DNA of 64,000 nucleotides, taken from assembly GCF_033568475.1 (NCBI RefSeq), contig NC_133122.1, positions 184,717,449 through 184,781,448 of the forward strand, given 5' to 3'. The DNA is from Henckelia pumila. Lineage: Eukaryota; Streptophyta; Magnoliopsida; Lamiales; Gesneriaceae. Position numbers and translations under genes: made by a program. The notes under the pieces were generated by a model. That model searched no databases and was not told the origin of the DNA. It worked only from the letters and a program-made list of their open reading frames with translations. Shown here piece by piece: positions 10,156 to 20,739 of this stretch (the stretch's first letter is position 1; the number at the start of each line of letters is the position of its first letter).

Positions 10156-12921
10156 ATGTCGATCCAGAAGACTTGCCTCGCCATCAACTTTGATTCCGTT
10201 GTTAAGGCAAACAACGCAGGAATAACTGAGGTCTTCACCATGCTTGAAGCCTCTGGACTGAAGAAATTTCTGGAATGCAGCGCCATCTGCGATTTGCCTG
10301 TTCTGAAGGAGTTCTTCGCAACCGCTCAAATCGAGCATGGGACTATCAAATGCTTGATCAAGACAGAGGTCTACTCCTTCAATCAGAAGTTCTTCGCCAG
10401 CACATTTGATCTGCCCTCCAGGGGTTTGACAAAATGCACGGATCTTCCAGATGGTAACTGCTCTTATTGGTTGAAGGAGTTCTCAACTACTGATGCTCCG
10501 ATCAAACTGCCGGCCCAGAAGACATCTCTCAAAGCTCCATTCAGGCTACTGACTAATATCGTGGCCAAGAATCTTCTGGCCAAGGCTGGATCTTACGACA
10601 AGGTGACGCTGGAAAAATTTCAATACATGGCTTGTATTGCCTCCAAGATCAACATAAACTGGTCAGACATTCTGTTCAATATTCTATGTGAAATGATCAG
10701 GGGCAAAGGGCAATCCGAGGGATTTGCTTTGCAAATCTGCCACATCTTGGGCGTCCTTGGAGTGGACTTTTCCAAGACTGAGCCTCTGCATCCCACCAAA
10801 TGGCTCAACAAGTCTACGATTCTCAAATTCCTGAACAAGAAAGAGACTGCGGTCGACACCTTGCCCTCAACCGCAAAGGTTATTGCTATCCCTCAACCGC
10901 TTTCAACGGTTTCGGTCGTGGCCAAACCAGTCCATACCAAAAAGTCTGCCAAGCGTCAACTGATCATCGAATCTGACTCTGAAGATGAATCACGTGAGAA
11001 TGTTCCACTGATTCAAGCTTTCAGCAGGTCATCCCCTTCGGTCTCCAAAGCAGCTGTATCATCCACGCCTGCAGGCGAGAAGAAGAGGCAGCACAAGAAG
11101 CTAAAGTCTCTTTCTGGACTTGCTCCTACCCTGCCAACGGTCGAGACTACTACCGTTGTTGCTTCTACTGCTCCTCGTCCTACAAAAGGTGTGATAATCC
11201 GGGAAGGTGCCTCATCAGCTCCTGAGGTCACTCTAGCTGATCCCAAAGACAAAGGGAAAGGTGTGATGATCTACACACCCAAGGCTCAACCAGCAGCTAC
11301 GATAGAACTCAATATGATCATCTCTCACGTGCTCCGTACTGTCAAGCGTCATCTACAACGTTTTGACAGATGGCATCACTCCCGCACTCACTTGACACTC
11401 GCTCAAATATTTCCTAAATGGAAATCTCTAAACGTCATTGAGCAGAAGATGCTTCTATTTGCTGATACTGAAGACATCGTGGAGGCTCTGGGAAGAAGAC
11501 ATCTCATAGACTTGAAGCTTCGAGGAAGCCTGCTATCACTGCTAATTAATGAGCGTGTCAAGAATTTCAAATCCAAGAGTCCTACCGCTGCCGATGACTT
11601 TGTGATTTTGACTGGACTACAGGATAGTCTACGTCAAATCACTCAACTACTTCAGCACTTCCAAGCTCTCAACAATGTCAAAACACCAGCTTCAGCAGCC
11701 TGTTTGCAAGCTTATGTGCTGGAAGCACAAGTGATGATGAAAACCTTTCTCACTCAAGATCAGGGTGAAGAAGACGTCTATGCTCTCCCTTCTTCAGATG
11801 GGATTCTGACCGATCTCATCACTGCTGACCTCTTTCAATCATATGCTCTAAGATCGAGTGTAGCAGCATCTTCATCGGTCGACCCCTCCTCAACCGCAGT
11901 CCAAGCAGTTACTCAACCGGAAGCAGTTGTGATTGCTCACTCCTCTCCCGTGACGACCGCTCACACTTCTCCCGGTCATTCACAAGATGTTTTAGAAGTG
12001 GTTGCACAAGAGATACCTGTCACCTCTGTGACAGAGGCTCCTTGCAGTAGTGAAGCAACAGTGCCCCCAACGGAGATATCAAGCACTATTGTATCACCTG
12101 CATCTCCAGAACAGCAAGTGACTGATGCTGATCCAGCACTTCAACCGTCTTCATCTACTGAAAATTTTATGGAAGATCTCATTATGGATGAACCAAGTGC
12201 TGATCCTGGTACTCCACCAACCATATTGGCTGCAGTCGAAACTATTACATCTCCAACTGTACCATTATTGGAAGGTCCATCGGGTAGCTCTCCAGCAAGT
12301 TCACCCGCACCACATCATCGTGAGTCTAGCCCGGTTTCACCAAGAAATGACTCAGAAGGGCAAATGATTCAGACTGATGATTCTTTAATTGAAGCCATGG
12401 CCGCAGCTCTAGATCATACCTTGATAAATCGGCTTCATGAGCTCATGCAAACGGTTAGGTCCTTCTCTCAAGACATAACAAACTCATCCTTATCGGTCGA
12501 TAATTCACGCCAGACGATGATTCGGCATTTCGAGACCGTGTCTCGAGACCTTGCTCGTCTGTCCACAGAGATCACTAATCATCATCGCACTCAAATCAAC
12601 ACGCTCTCTACCGTCTCCGAACAAGTTATCCGATCCGAAAATCGCCTTCATAAGCAGTTGAATGATCGGATGGACACTATGCAAGCCACTCTACTTGCTC
12701 AAATCGATGCAAAAATAGACACTATGCAAGCCTGCCTTGGCACTCAACTCACTGAGGTCATCCTTCGGCTCAACCAAGGTGATGCCAAAAAGGGGGAAGA
12801 AGAGCAACGTAGAGCAGCAGAGGCAAGAAGACGTGAAGAAGAGTCCAGAAGAAAAGAAGAAGCCGACAGAAGAAGAAGAGAAGGCGATAGGTCAGGAGGA
12901 GCCAGTTGGTTCAAAAGATGA
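10156..12921 (+). CDS. Large third ORF of the Copia element (env position, function unknown)
   Basis: 921 residues from the ATG at 10156. The same frame is open from 9922, but the upstream part looks like leader sequence. Residues 1 to about 240 form a compact Cys/Phe/Leu-rich domain that begins MSIQKTCLAINFDSV and includes RLLTNIVAKNLLAKAG. I recall very similar domains in 'hypothetical' or 'dystroglycan-like' proteins annotated in Gesneriaceae. The middle is Ser/Thr/Pro-rich with basic patches (KKRQHKKLK). A second helical block spans about 370-520, and a very Pro/Ser/Thr-rich linker about 540-750. The C-terminus is helical and ends in an Arg/Glu repeat region. I see no signal peptide or clear membrane segment, so an envelope glycoprotein role is not supported. 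It lies in another frame from pol, in the place Sireviruses keep their env-like gene. Confidence 0.85.
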   Translation: MSIQKTCLAINFDSVVKANNAGITEVFTMLEASGLKKFLECSAICDLPVLKEFFATAQIEHGTIKCLIKTEVYSFNQKFFASTFDLPSRGLTKCTDLPDGNCSYWLKEFSTTDAPIKLPAQKTSLKAPFRLLTNIVAKNLLAKAGSYDKVTLEKFQYMACIASKININWSDILFNILCEMIRGKGQSEGFALQICHILGVLGVDFSKTEPLHPTKWLNKSTILKFLNKKETAVDTLPSTAKVIAIPQPLSTVSVVAKPVHTKKSAKRQLIIESDSEDESRENVPLIQAFSRSSPSVSKAAVSSTPAGEKKRQHKKLKSLSGLAPTLPTVETTTVVASTAPRPTKGVIIREGASSAPEVTLADPKDKGKGVMIYTPKAQPAATIELNMIISHVLRTVKRHLQRFDRWHHSRTHLTLAQIFPKWKSLNVIEQKMLLFADTEDIVEALGRRHLIDLKLRGSLLSLLINERVKNFKSKSPTAADDFVILTGLQDSLRQITQLLQHFQALNNVKTPASAACLQAYVLEAQVMMKTFLTQDQGEEDVYALPSSDGILTDLITADLFQSYALRSSVAASSSVDPSSTAVQAVTQPEAVVIAHSSPVTTAHTSPGHSQDVLEVVAQEIPVTSVTEAPCSSEATVPPTEISSTIVSPASPEQQVTDADPALQPSSSTENFMEDLIMDEPSADPGTPPTILAAVETITSPTVPLLEGPSGSSPASSPAPHHRESSPVSPRNDSEGQMIQTDDSLIEAMAAALDHTLINRLHELMQTVRSFSQDITNSSLSVDNSRQTMIRHFETVSRDLARLSTEITNHHRTQINTLSTVSEQVIRSENRLHKQLNDRMDTMQATLLAQIDAKIDTMQACLGTQLTEVILRLNQGDAKKGEEEQRRAAEARRREEESRRKEEADRRRREGDRSGGASWFKR

Positions 12922-13073
12922 ACAACTTATCTCTTCTTTACTTATCACAGCCGCATTTTTTTTCTGTAGGTGTAATAAAAATGTTTATTGTACTTAATGA
13001 AATTCATTCTCTCAATGAAGTTCATTTTAATGCTTTCATATTGTTCTTGGAGCACTTAAGTTTTGTCATCACC

Positions 13074-13086
13074 AAAAAGGGGGAAA
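13074..13086 (+). other. Polypurine tract of the Copia element
   Basis: AAAAAGGGGGAAA ends just before the 3' LTR at 13088. This is the expected plus-strand primer for reverse transcription. Confidence 0.85.
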
Positions 13087-13087
13087 T

Positions 13088-14430
13088 TGTTGAATCCGAT
13101 ATTTTGGTGATAACAAACAACAACTCATTGTATAGGAATGTGCTGCCAACCATTGTATTTCAGGAATCTACTACAACTTCTACCGGAAGCTTGTCAACCG
13201 CCTTTGCCCTCGACCGGCTGAAGTCACAAGCCTATCGACTGGCTATCAAAACCAGCAGAGGATAAATCTATCTACCGGAAGCTTGTCAACCGCCTTTATC
13301 TCTCGACCGGTTGAAGTCACAAGCTTATCGACTGGTTATTCAAACCAGCAGAGGACAAATATCTCTACCGGTAGAATGCCAACTGCCTATCTAGATATCT
13401 CGAGACAAGTACCTGTGACAAGATGTTCTTTGCAGGATCCTTTATTAAAAGCAGAACCGGCGTTTCAGAAGATTTGTTGACTCCTGCAAATCAAGACAAC
13501 AGGTTGTACCAAAATGGCAAAAACACAGAATGACTGCAGATAAAGCATTCGACCGTTTATTCCAGTTTTGGACCCTGGAAGTTGTCTGCAGTGTACGATC
13601 CTCATGCAGAATCATCAATGCATTTATGAGCATTAAATGTGCATTCAATGCAGCATCAGAACGTTCAAAATAAAGACGTTGATGATTGACCTATATAAAG
13701 GGAAGATTGCTCAAAAAGAGAACAACAACAAGAACAACAACAAGTGATACGAGACAACGAAGAGAGACAAGCAACTCAGAAAAATTTCAATCACTTGACT
13801 AATATCAAAAGTCCTCATCTGATATACTTGAGCACACTTACAAGATCATTCATCTGCTGCTCAAATAAACCCTCGCCTACAGTTCACATATCTGATCGTC
13901 AAGGATCATCCTAGGGTTTTCAAGCCTCTCGACCGCTCTGCAGTCTGAGAAGCTCAACTCAACTATACTCAGTGTTGAAGAGACTTGAAGCTGCTCTGAA
14001 AGCTTCCACCAGTCTGATAAGAACTGAGAATCTTATCTGTGTAAATCTAGGAGTTTCGGATTAGGCATTGGATAAGTCCTAAGTCTGAAGTGGGTGTATT
14101 ACAAGACGTTGTAATAACCAAAGTCTTCTAGTGAATTCCTTCCTAAGTGGAAGAAGGGGAGACGTAGAAGGATTAAGCCTTCGAACTTCCATAAAATCGT
14201 GCTTTAGCATTTACTGCCATTTATCTTACATCCTGCTCATACATTGCATTATAAACTTTGCATCACTAAAACCTCTGAACTATTTCCGCACTATTTAAGT
14301 TGTTCAAAACGTTTTAGAAGTTGAGAAAACTGATTAAGTGAACTAAACCTCACTTGATCATTTTAAAGAAGAAGAAGAAAAGTTTCAGAGTGTATTCACC
14401 CCCCCTCTACCCTCTGAACCGATCCCAACA
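13088..14430 (+). repeat. 3' LTR of the Copia element
   Basis: 1343 bp. It reads the same as the 5' LTR with one additional C in the C-run near the end. The host TSD TTAGT follows at 14431-14435. Confidence 0.95.
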
Positions 14431-14435
14431 TTAGT

Positions 14436-14645
14436 GTACATTTATTATGGATATTATCTATTGATATATTATTGGTATTTTTTTCTATGGTGTTTCGATG
14501 TTTATTTATTATTGACTTATTTTTTAAATTTTATACTGTATCGGGAGTGGCTGAAATGATAGAAAATGAAAGGTTGGAAAATTGCTATAAATATAATGTT
14601 TCTTTATATTGAATGGGAATAATTATCATTATGAAAACCCCATTT
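14436..14645. repeat. Tandem duplication, copy 2, right part
   Basis: It resumes the host repeat interrupted at 3158. Motifs such as TTTATTATGGATATTATCTA and TTTATATTGAATG match the copy at 2759-3064. Confidence 0.7.
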
Positions 14646-14969
14646 TATTTTTCAATTAGATTAATGTATTGTTTTTTTAATTAGTCAATAGTTGTGTTCA
14701 ATATTTATAGCGCTTTTGAGGCTAATCAATGATTGCAATTGTGATCCTCAATGTTTGATGCAACTTGACACATGACCCAAATTGAAAACTTATATGCGTG
14801 AAAATTTTCAAAACAAATGCTTTCCAAATTTGTCTCTTCGTCTTGCCATTTGAATATAGCAAGTTTAAAAAAAGAAATACCTTTTCTTGAATTCTTTGGA
14901 ATCTGAATGAATTTTGACATTTTCTCTTTTATGTCAAAAACAACAATGTAGGACCAAAAGAAACGAGTA
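14646..14969. other. Intergenic segment, nothing recognised
   Basis: AT-rich sequence continuing into the flank of the MULE-type element. A short minus-strand ORF here has no recognisable domain. Confidence 0.5.
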
Positions 14970-14978
14970 TTTTTTGCA

Positions 14979-16159
14979 AGGACAATGCTATATGTACATA
15001 GACTCTTACATAGAGTCGTACACGCCTTATTAAATTAGGAAAGAATTTCAAATTCTTTTAAAATTTCTTTTTTTTTTCAACCTACAATTTTTTGTCTTAC
15101 TCAAAAAACTTTTTAAGAAAATATTATTATTTTTTTATTACTTACTTGTAGAATTAATTTTACTTAGTTCCACAAAAATAATTATTTTATAAAATTTTAA
15201 AATATAATTATTAATTGAGTTAAAAAATAATAATTGTCTATTTTCTTATAGAAAATATATTTTAAAATTTTTAAAATTAAAATTTCAAATTTAAATCATA
15301 TATAAGCGAGATTTATTATTATATATTTACATTTATTATGGATAAAATATATATTTAAACTAAAATATATTTAATATTATTATGTGTAATAATTAATTAT
15401 TTTGTTAAAAACAAAATAAAAAATCAAATAATATAGGTTTATGTTGACCGTGTTAGTCGAGTTTGAGTCGATCGCTATTGATTTATTCGGATTTTGTTTG
15501 AGAAATTTATAAAAAAAAATTGTACTTATTTGTAGAATTAAGAAATAATTACTATATTTTTATATATTGTATGTTTGAAAAAAAATATTGTATATTGTAT
15601 CATATATTTTAAACATGTAATAATTATTTTGTAAAAAATTGATTTTTAAAAATAATTTTTATTGTGTGTAGTAAGTTTATTTTAAATTTTGTATACTTGG
15701 ACTTTCAAATTTAAGTTATATAGAATTATATAAGTGAGATTTTGTTATTATGTATTTAAATCAAAATATATTAATTATTATTATGTGTATTTAATTATTT
15801 TGTTAAAATTTTTAAAAAAATCAAATATTTCGGGTCTAACCTGAACCCCAAAAATCAACCTTAATCCGATAGTAACTGATCAACTTGGGTCGGGTTCAAT
15901 TTTGACACCCCTAAAATTTCACAATAAATAATTAAAATAATAATAATAATAATATTTTCGTTACGAGTTTTTTTGAAAAATATAAAAAATTGTAGATTGA
16001 AAATAAAAATATTTTAAAAAAATTTGATATATTTCTTTGAGTAAAACAAAAAATTGTAGGTTGAAAAAAAAATTTTTTAAAAGAATTTAAAATTCTTTCC
16101 TAATTTAATAGGGCGTGTACACCTCTATGTAAGAGTCTATGCACATATAGCATTGTCCT
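14979..16159. mobile_element. Non-autonomous Mutator-like (MULE) element with long TIRs and 9-bp TSD
   Basis: The element starts AGGACAATGCTATATG and ends CATATAGCATTGTCCT. The outer ~135 bp (14979-15115 against 16025-16159) are inverted copies with a few mismatches. It is flanked by a perfect 9-bp direct repeat TTTTTTGCA at 14970-14978 and 16160-16168. Long TIRs with a 9-bp TSD are diagnostic of Mutator-like elements. The 0.9-kb interior is AT-rich without a transposase. It holds an older repeat remnant ending near 15913 (GTCGGGTTCAATTTTGACACCCC). Confidence 0.88.
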
Positions 16160-16168
16160 TTTTTTGCA

Positions 16169-17653
16169 ATATATATCTCATTGTCAAAAATGAAATAAAC
16201 TTTATCCTTGACTTTGATTGAATAGAGACATATTTCTTCAACCTAAATAAATATCCCCCAAGGTCTTCCATATGTTATCCTTGAAAGAGAACATTTTGCA
16301 TTCAACTGCCAAAGTCCATAAACCTTTGTCAATACTGGACATCAACAAGTAATATCTTTCATGAAAGAGATCATCCGAATCAAAAATAATTGCAAACTGT
16401 TTCATTCCGCCAAATACGTTTCGACATTCAAAAGGAATTTGAATATCGTCTTAATTCTAATATGGGGTTTATCAACAACAATGAATCAATTGACCTTATT
16501 TTTTTCAATAAAGTAATCCATTGTAAGATTAAAATAATCTTATTACGTTCTCCCAGAGCTATTGAAATGTTATCCAGTATAATTGGAAACCAAATTGTAT
16601 TCTCATCTAAGAATGAAGCTCCAAATAATCTGTATAAGTTAATACCTCTGGGAAGTTCACTTGTATGAAGAAACTATAATACCTTCTGAGCTCCGTCTTA
16701 CTACATTGCTCTGGGAAGTTCACAATGATGACATCCATGCATATGCATGTGAAAATTTCAATCAAAATTTCTTCACTTAAATCCATCGCACTTTGCTTTT
16801 GTATGAATTTGAATTAATGTTCTGATTTTACTATATATATATAAATATATTTAATTATGTTGTGAGGCTTAAAAAATCGTGCAATCCATCTATTTAAAAT
16901 GCGTGAAATTATGAAGAATATAAAAAGATTTAATGTATGTTCAGAAGTTAATACTTCCAATGAATGCATTCAAACTCTTCATCTTTAAATATCAATATTA
17001 TTACAATTTTAATAATTGATTTACAATTAAATGATTCAACTTATTTTATTTAATGACAACGTAAATATCGGATAAATTTTTAATGCTGATTATATCTCAT
17101 CATTCACATATTCATCTATTTTGGCATCTCATTCATTGTTTCATCCTACAATTTTCATAGATGATACATGAATGTGAGATCATATAGATCAATTATTTAG
17201 TTATAAATTATTTAACTTGTCTTATAATAACCCATTATATTAATAGTAATTAAATACAAACATCTTTAATTTTATGAATGTTTGTTATCTTTTGAAGTTT
17301 ATTTCCTTTGTACATTGTTCTTGGAGTTACAAAAATACGGGGTATAAAAGCGAGATCATCACCTGCCCTTGTTTATCGGTAATTTTTTCTTACTAATTAG
17401 TACGATTTTTTTAGTTTCGATCATTTTTTATTGTTAAAGCATTATAATTTCTTTTCAAATTATATTTGCATTATTATTGTTATACTTATTAACGTTATCA
17501 TTTTTTTTTCTTTTGTATAGTTCTATAGCTGAAAATCAAAAGGTTCCTGAATTTTTTACTTTAATTGGATAATCCTTCAAAAGGTTTTCTTTTCATTTTA
17601 TTTTCAATTTTTCCGGTGAGAAAAAAATCATCAACTAGATTTTTTTCAATATA
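16169..17653. other. AT-rich intergenic region with possible decayed coding sequence
   Basis: The 92-residue plus-strand ORF at 16390 has no recognised domain. The minus strand around 16250-16700 has longer, more protein-like segments in shifting frames, so a decayed gene on that strand is possible. Two nearly identical CTCTGGGAAGTTCAC motifs (about 16647 and 16709) are a small direct repeat. Nothing firm can be called. Confidence 0.35.
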
Positions 17654-17656
17654 ATA

Positions 17657-19374
17657 TACTACAAAAAAAAATTGGATTTAGCCACAGCCAAAACCGTGGC
17701 TAAAACCGTGGTTAAAACTTTTAACCACGGTTTTTGAAACCGTGGCTAAATCCACCGTGGTTAACTTCAGCCACGATTTTTTAAAAAAACCGTGGTTAAA
17801 ATTGCCACGGTTTTTAAAAAAAAAACCGTTGTTAAATTCGCCACGGTTTTAAAAAAACCGTGATTAAAATTCCCACGGATTTAAAAAAAAACGGCGGTTA
17901 AAATTACCACGGTTATAAAAAAAACCGTGGTTAATTTAGCCACGGTTTTAAAAAAACCATCGTTAAAATAACCACGGTTTTTAATTAAAACCGTGGCTAG
18001 ATTAGCCGCGGTATAATTTATTTAAAATACCAAATACCTTCAATACATCGACTTCAATATAATACCTACAACCAATAATAAATCAAATATCAATTAAACT
18101 CAAGATTTCAATATAGAAAATAGAATACATAATAAAAAACCTCGAAAGATGAAGAGGAACTCTTGCAGATATCCTGAAACCAAAAAAAAGGAAAAGCAAC
18201 ATTATCTATAGCATAGCGCACCCGCCATAGATTCTGCTAACTTAACATGACGCAGAATGGCCAACATACAAAATCGGAGCGCACTCACTATTTACATCTC
18301 CATGAACATAAAATTAAAAGAAACCCCATAGCCTATCATACTAAATGATACTACTTAATTCTAACAAACTAGCTAGCTACTAACCAAAAAAAGATCCGTA
18401 TATATTTTTAATTTCTTTTAACTAAATATATAGATATAAGACATCATACCATGTGCATCCTTTTGGACTTGTCATCGTTGCCACACTCTTCATCTTCTTA
18501 AACATTTTCTGTTGTGGAACCTGAACATCAAGTTACAAATAATGACAGTAAAAAATTGAGTTTGGGGCATGTGAGGCCCGGTTAAAGAGTAACATTATCA
18601 ATTTATAAGATAAAAATTAAATATTCATATTTGTATTGATTTGTCTCAAGTTTTTAATGTAAATTATTTTTAAAAGAATGAATATTAATTAAGATTTAAG
18701 AATATAAGTTTTTGAAAAAAATACATCCAAACGAAGCTGGAAAACGAAGCTGAAAATTATTTTCTTAATGTGTTGATCCACTCTACACTATTTATAAATC
18801 ATCTATATATAGAAAATTTTAAACAAGATTTATAGATGTTAAAATACTTTGATAATGGAGGAAAAAATAATTGAAAGAGAGAAGAGAAAAATGTATCAAC
18901 CTCAGAATCAATATACGAACAATATAAATCAACCCCGGACATCCCAAATTATGAACAAATACAACCCAAATCTAGCGTAGTACTTGCTTCACTTAAATAA
19001 AATATAAATAATATTATTTATAAGGGATTATAGAGTAATCTAAATAATGAAGGGATGCATATCATGTTAATTAGCCATGTTTTTTTTTAAAACCGTAGTT
19101 ATTTATCCACGGTTTTTTTGAAAACCGTCGTTAATTTATCCACGGTTTTTAAAACCGTCGTTATGTAACCACAGTTTTTAAAATCGTGGCTAAATTTTGC
19201 AACATTTTTGAAAAAACCGTTTCTAAATTTAGCCACGATTTTTTTAAAACCGTAGTTAATTTAGCCACGGTTTTTAAAACATTGGTTATTTAACCACGGT
19301 TTGATATAACCGTGGTTAAATAGCCACGGTTTTTCGGTTTTGGTTTTGGCTAAATAACCTATTTTCTTGTAGTG
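17657..19374. mobile_element. Non-autonomous CACTA (EnSpm-like) element
   Basis: The right end is CTATTTTCTTGTAGTG, the reverse complement of the standard CACTACAAGAAAATAG start. The left end is TACTACAAAAAAAAATT, so the terminal C has become T. The TSD is ATA on both sides (17654-17656, 19375-19377). Both subterminal regions (about 17680-18015 and 19075-19345) are dense arrays of ACCGTGGTTAAA and its complement, about 20 units in mixed orientation. These are typical transposase-binding repeats of CACTA elements. No transposase ORF is present. A short splice-bounded segment on the minus strand (18450-18520) may be a remnant exon. Confidence 0.85.
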
Positions 19375-19377
19375 ATA

Positions 19378-19744
19378 CATAGTGTTAATTTTAAAAACTT
19401 TATTTCTTTATGATCTTAAAGATATAGATATTACAAAGCTTCGATTTAATCCTTATCGTTTAATACTAAATTTTATTCAATACCAATAATTTTTTAGAGC
19501 AGAAAGAAAAAAGAATACAGAATGAAATCATTGTCTATTAATAAAAGATGCAAACTACTTAAATCTCATCATTTTTATGTGAAGAAGAAGAAGAAGAAGA
19601 CAACTTGGATTCTAATTATGTATTGAAAGCTATTAGAAATAGAGATATGTATTTATATGATGATTCTATAAAACTCTAAAGTAATGGATTTCAAGAGTTT
19701 TTGGTAAAACATACACAACATTGATTCTTCTAAAATTTATAATC
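19378..19744. other. Spacer between the CACTA element and the Helitron remnant
   Basis: AT-rich, with a short GAA microsatellite near 19583-19600. Part may be 5' sequence of the Helitron gene. No boundary was seen. Confidence 0.4.
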
Positions 19745-19746
19745 TG

Positions 19747-20640
19747 TTGTGTTTGACTTCAATTATGATTGTTCCAGGTAAAACCAAACTTTATGAACTG
19801 GAATCATTGTCAACGTGTAGATTCTGTTTTGCAAGAAAATTCCAATTTGAAAGTACTACATTTTGTTGTGATAATGGAAAAGTGCAATTGGTTTCTACGG
19901 TCGTTCCGAATGAATTGTATCTTCTTTTTTCAAAATATACTTCGGATAAGGCTGTTAAATTTCGAAAAAAGTTAGAGCATACAATTAAATTTTTGCATTT
20001 ACTTTTTTGCAGTCATAATGGATAAGAAACTTGCTTCTTCAAATCGTGGTTTTTATACAATTCGTGTTCAAGGTCAAATATTTCATTCGTTTCCTCCGTT
20101 AGTCCCTCATAATGATAAACCATCATATTTCCAGCTATATTTTGAGATGGTGAAAACGAGTTGAACAATAGTATGAAAGTGATCGATGATTCAAAGCTTT
20201 ATGAAAATATTATGGAATTACTTATGAAAATTATGGAAAGTAGTCCTTATGCCAAAAAATTACGCCATATTAACGATTTTCCATCGATTAAAGATTTGAC
20301 TATTCAAATTTGTGAAAATGCTGGAGTTGATCAACGTTGTTACAATTCTCCTGCTGCTGATCAAGTTGCTGCAATTTGGGTAGAAGGAAATAATCCAAAT
20401 ATTTCTTATGATAGATATCATAATCCATAGCTATGATAAAAGGCAACATGTAATAAAACATTATTATGGATGTTATGATGCATTCCAAACCCGTTGTCTT
20501 TTCCAAATGGTGAAAATGGTTGGCATAAAATGATATCAAAATTCAAGATGGAAGTACGGTTATCTTACATCAACAAAATATAATCAGTATGCTAGATGAG
20601 CAACCATTGGAATCAATTTTAGATAAAGAACAATCAGGTA
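19747..20640 (+). pseudogene. Helitron Rep/helicase gene remnant, 5' part
   Basis: Three segments in different frames match the N-terminus of plant Helitron helicase-like proteins. 19747-20025 has a Cys-rich finger-like block (CRFCFARKFQFE and FCCDNGKVQL). About 20020-20150 reads GFYTIRVQGQIFHSFPPL followed by SYFQLYF. 20161-20430 contains the conserved segments GVDQRCYNSPAADQVAAIW and EGNN. Coding continues towards 20640 (SMLDEQPLESI) before the repeat block. Frameshifts and stops between segments show it is dead. The full-length protein is normally over 1300 residues with Rep and helicase domains. Confidence 0.85.
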
Positions 20641-20739
20641 TGTTATTTTTTTTATGTTTTATGCGTATTGTTGTTTACATAAAAACTATTAAAAGTGTGT
20701 TTTTTTTGTTAAAGGATATATGTGTATGTCATTTAAAAT

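Larger units (their letters stand above)
3159..14430 (+). mobile_element. Complete, very young Copia (Sirevirus-like) LTR retrotransposon with an extra third ORF
   Basis: An 11.3-kb element. The 5' LTR is 3159-4500 and the 3' LTR 13088-14430, both TG...CA. A primer-binding site complementary to initiator-Met tRNA is at 4503, and a polypurine tract at 13074-13086. The TSD TTAGT is perfect. Gag (4554-6563) and pol (6591-9791) share a frame with a UAG between them, and an unusual large ORF follows (10156-12921). Domain order protease, integrase, RT, RNase H is Copia type. Lineage assignment to Sireviruses is an inference from the size, the C-rich LTR end and the post-pol ORF. The two LTRs looked identical by eye except for one C, so insertion is very recent and the copy may be active. 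Confidence 0.95.

Noticed and set aside
12906..13265. 119-residue ORF spanning into the 3' LTR
   Set aside because: It crosses the polypurine tract and LTR border; matching short ORFs in the 5' LTR show it is LTR sequence.
16390..16668. 92-residue plus-strand ORF
   Set aside because: No recognisable domain or codon pattern, and the opposite strand looks more protein-like; not called as a gene.
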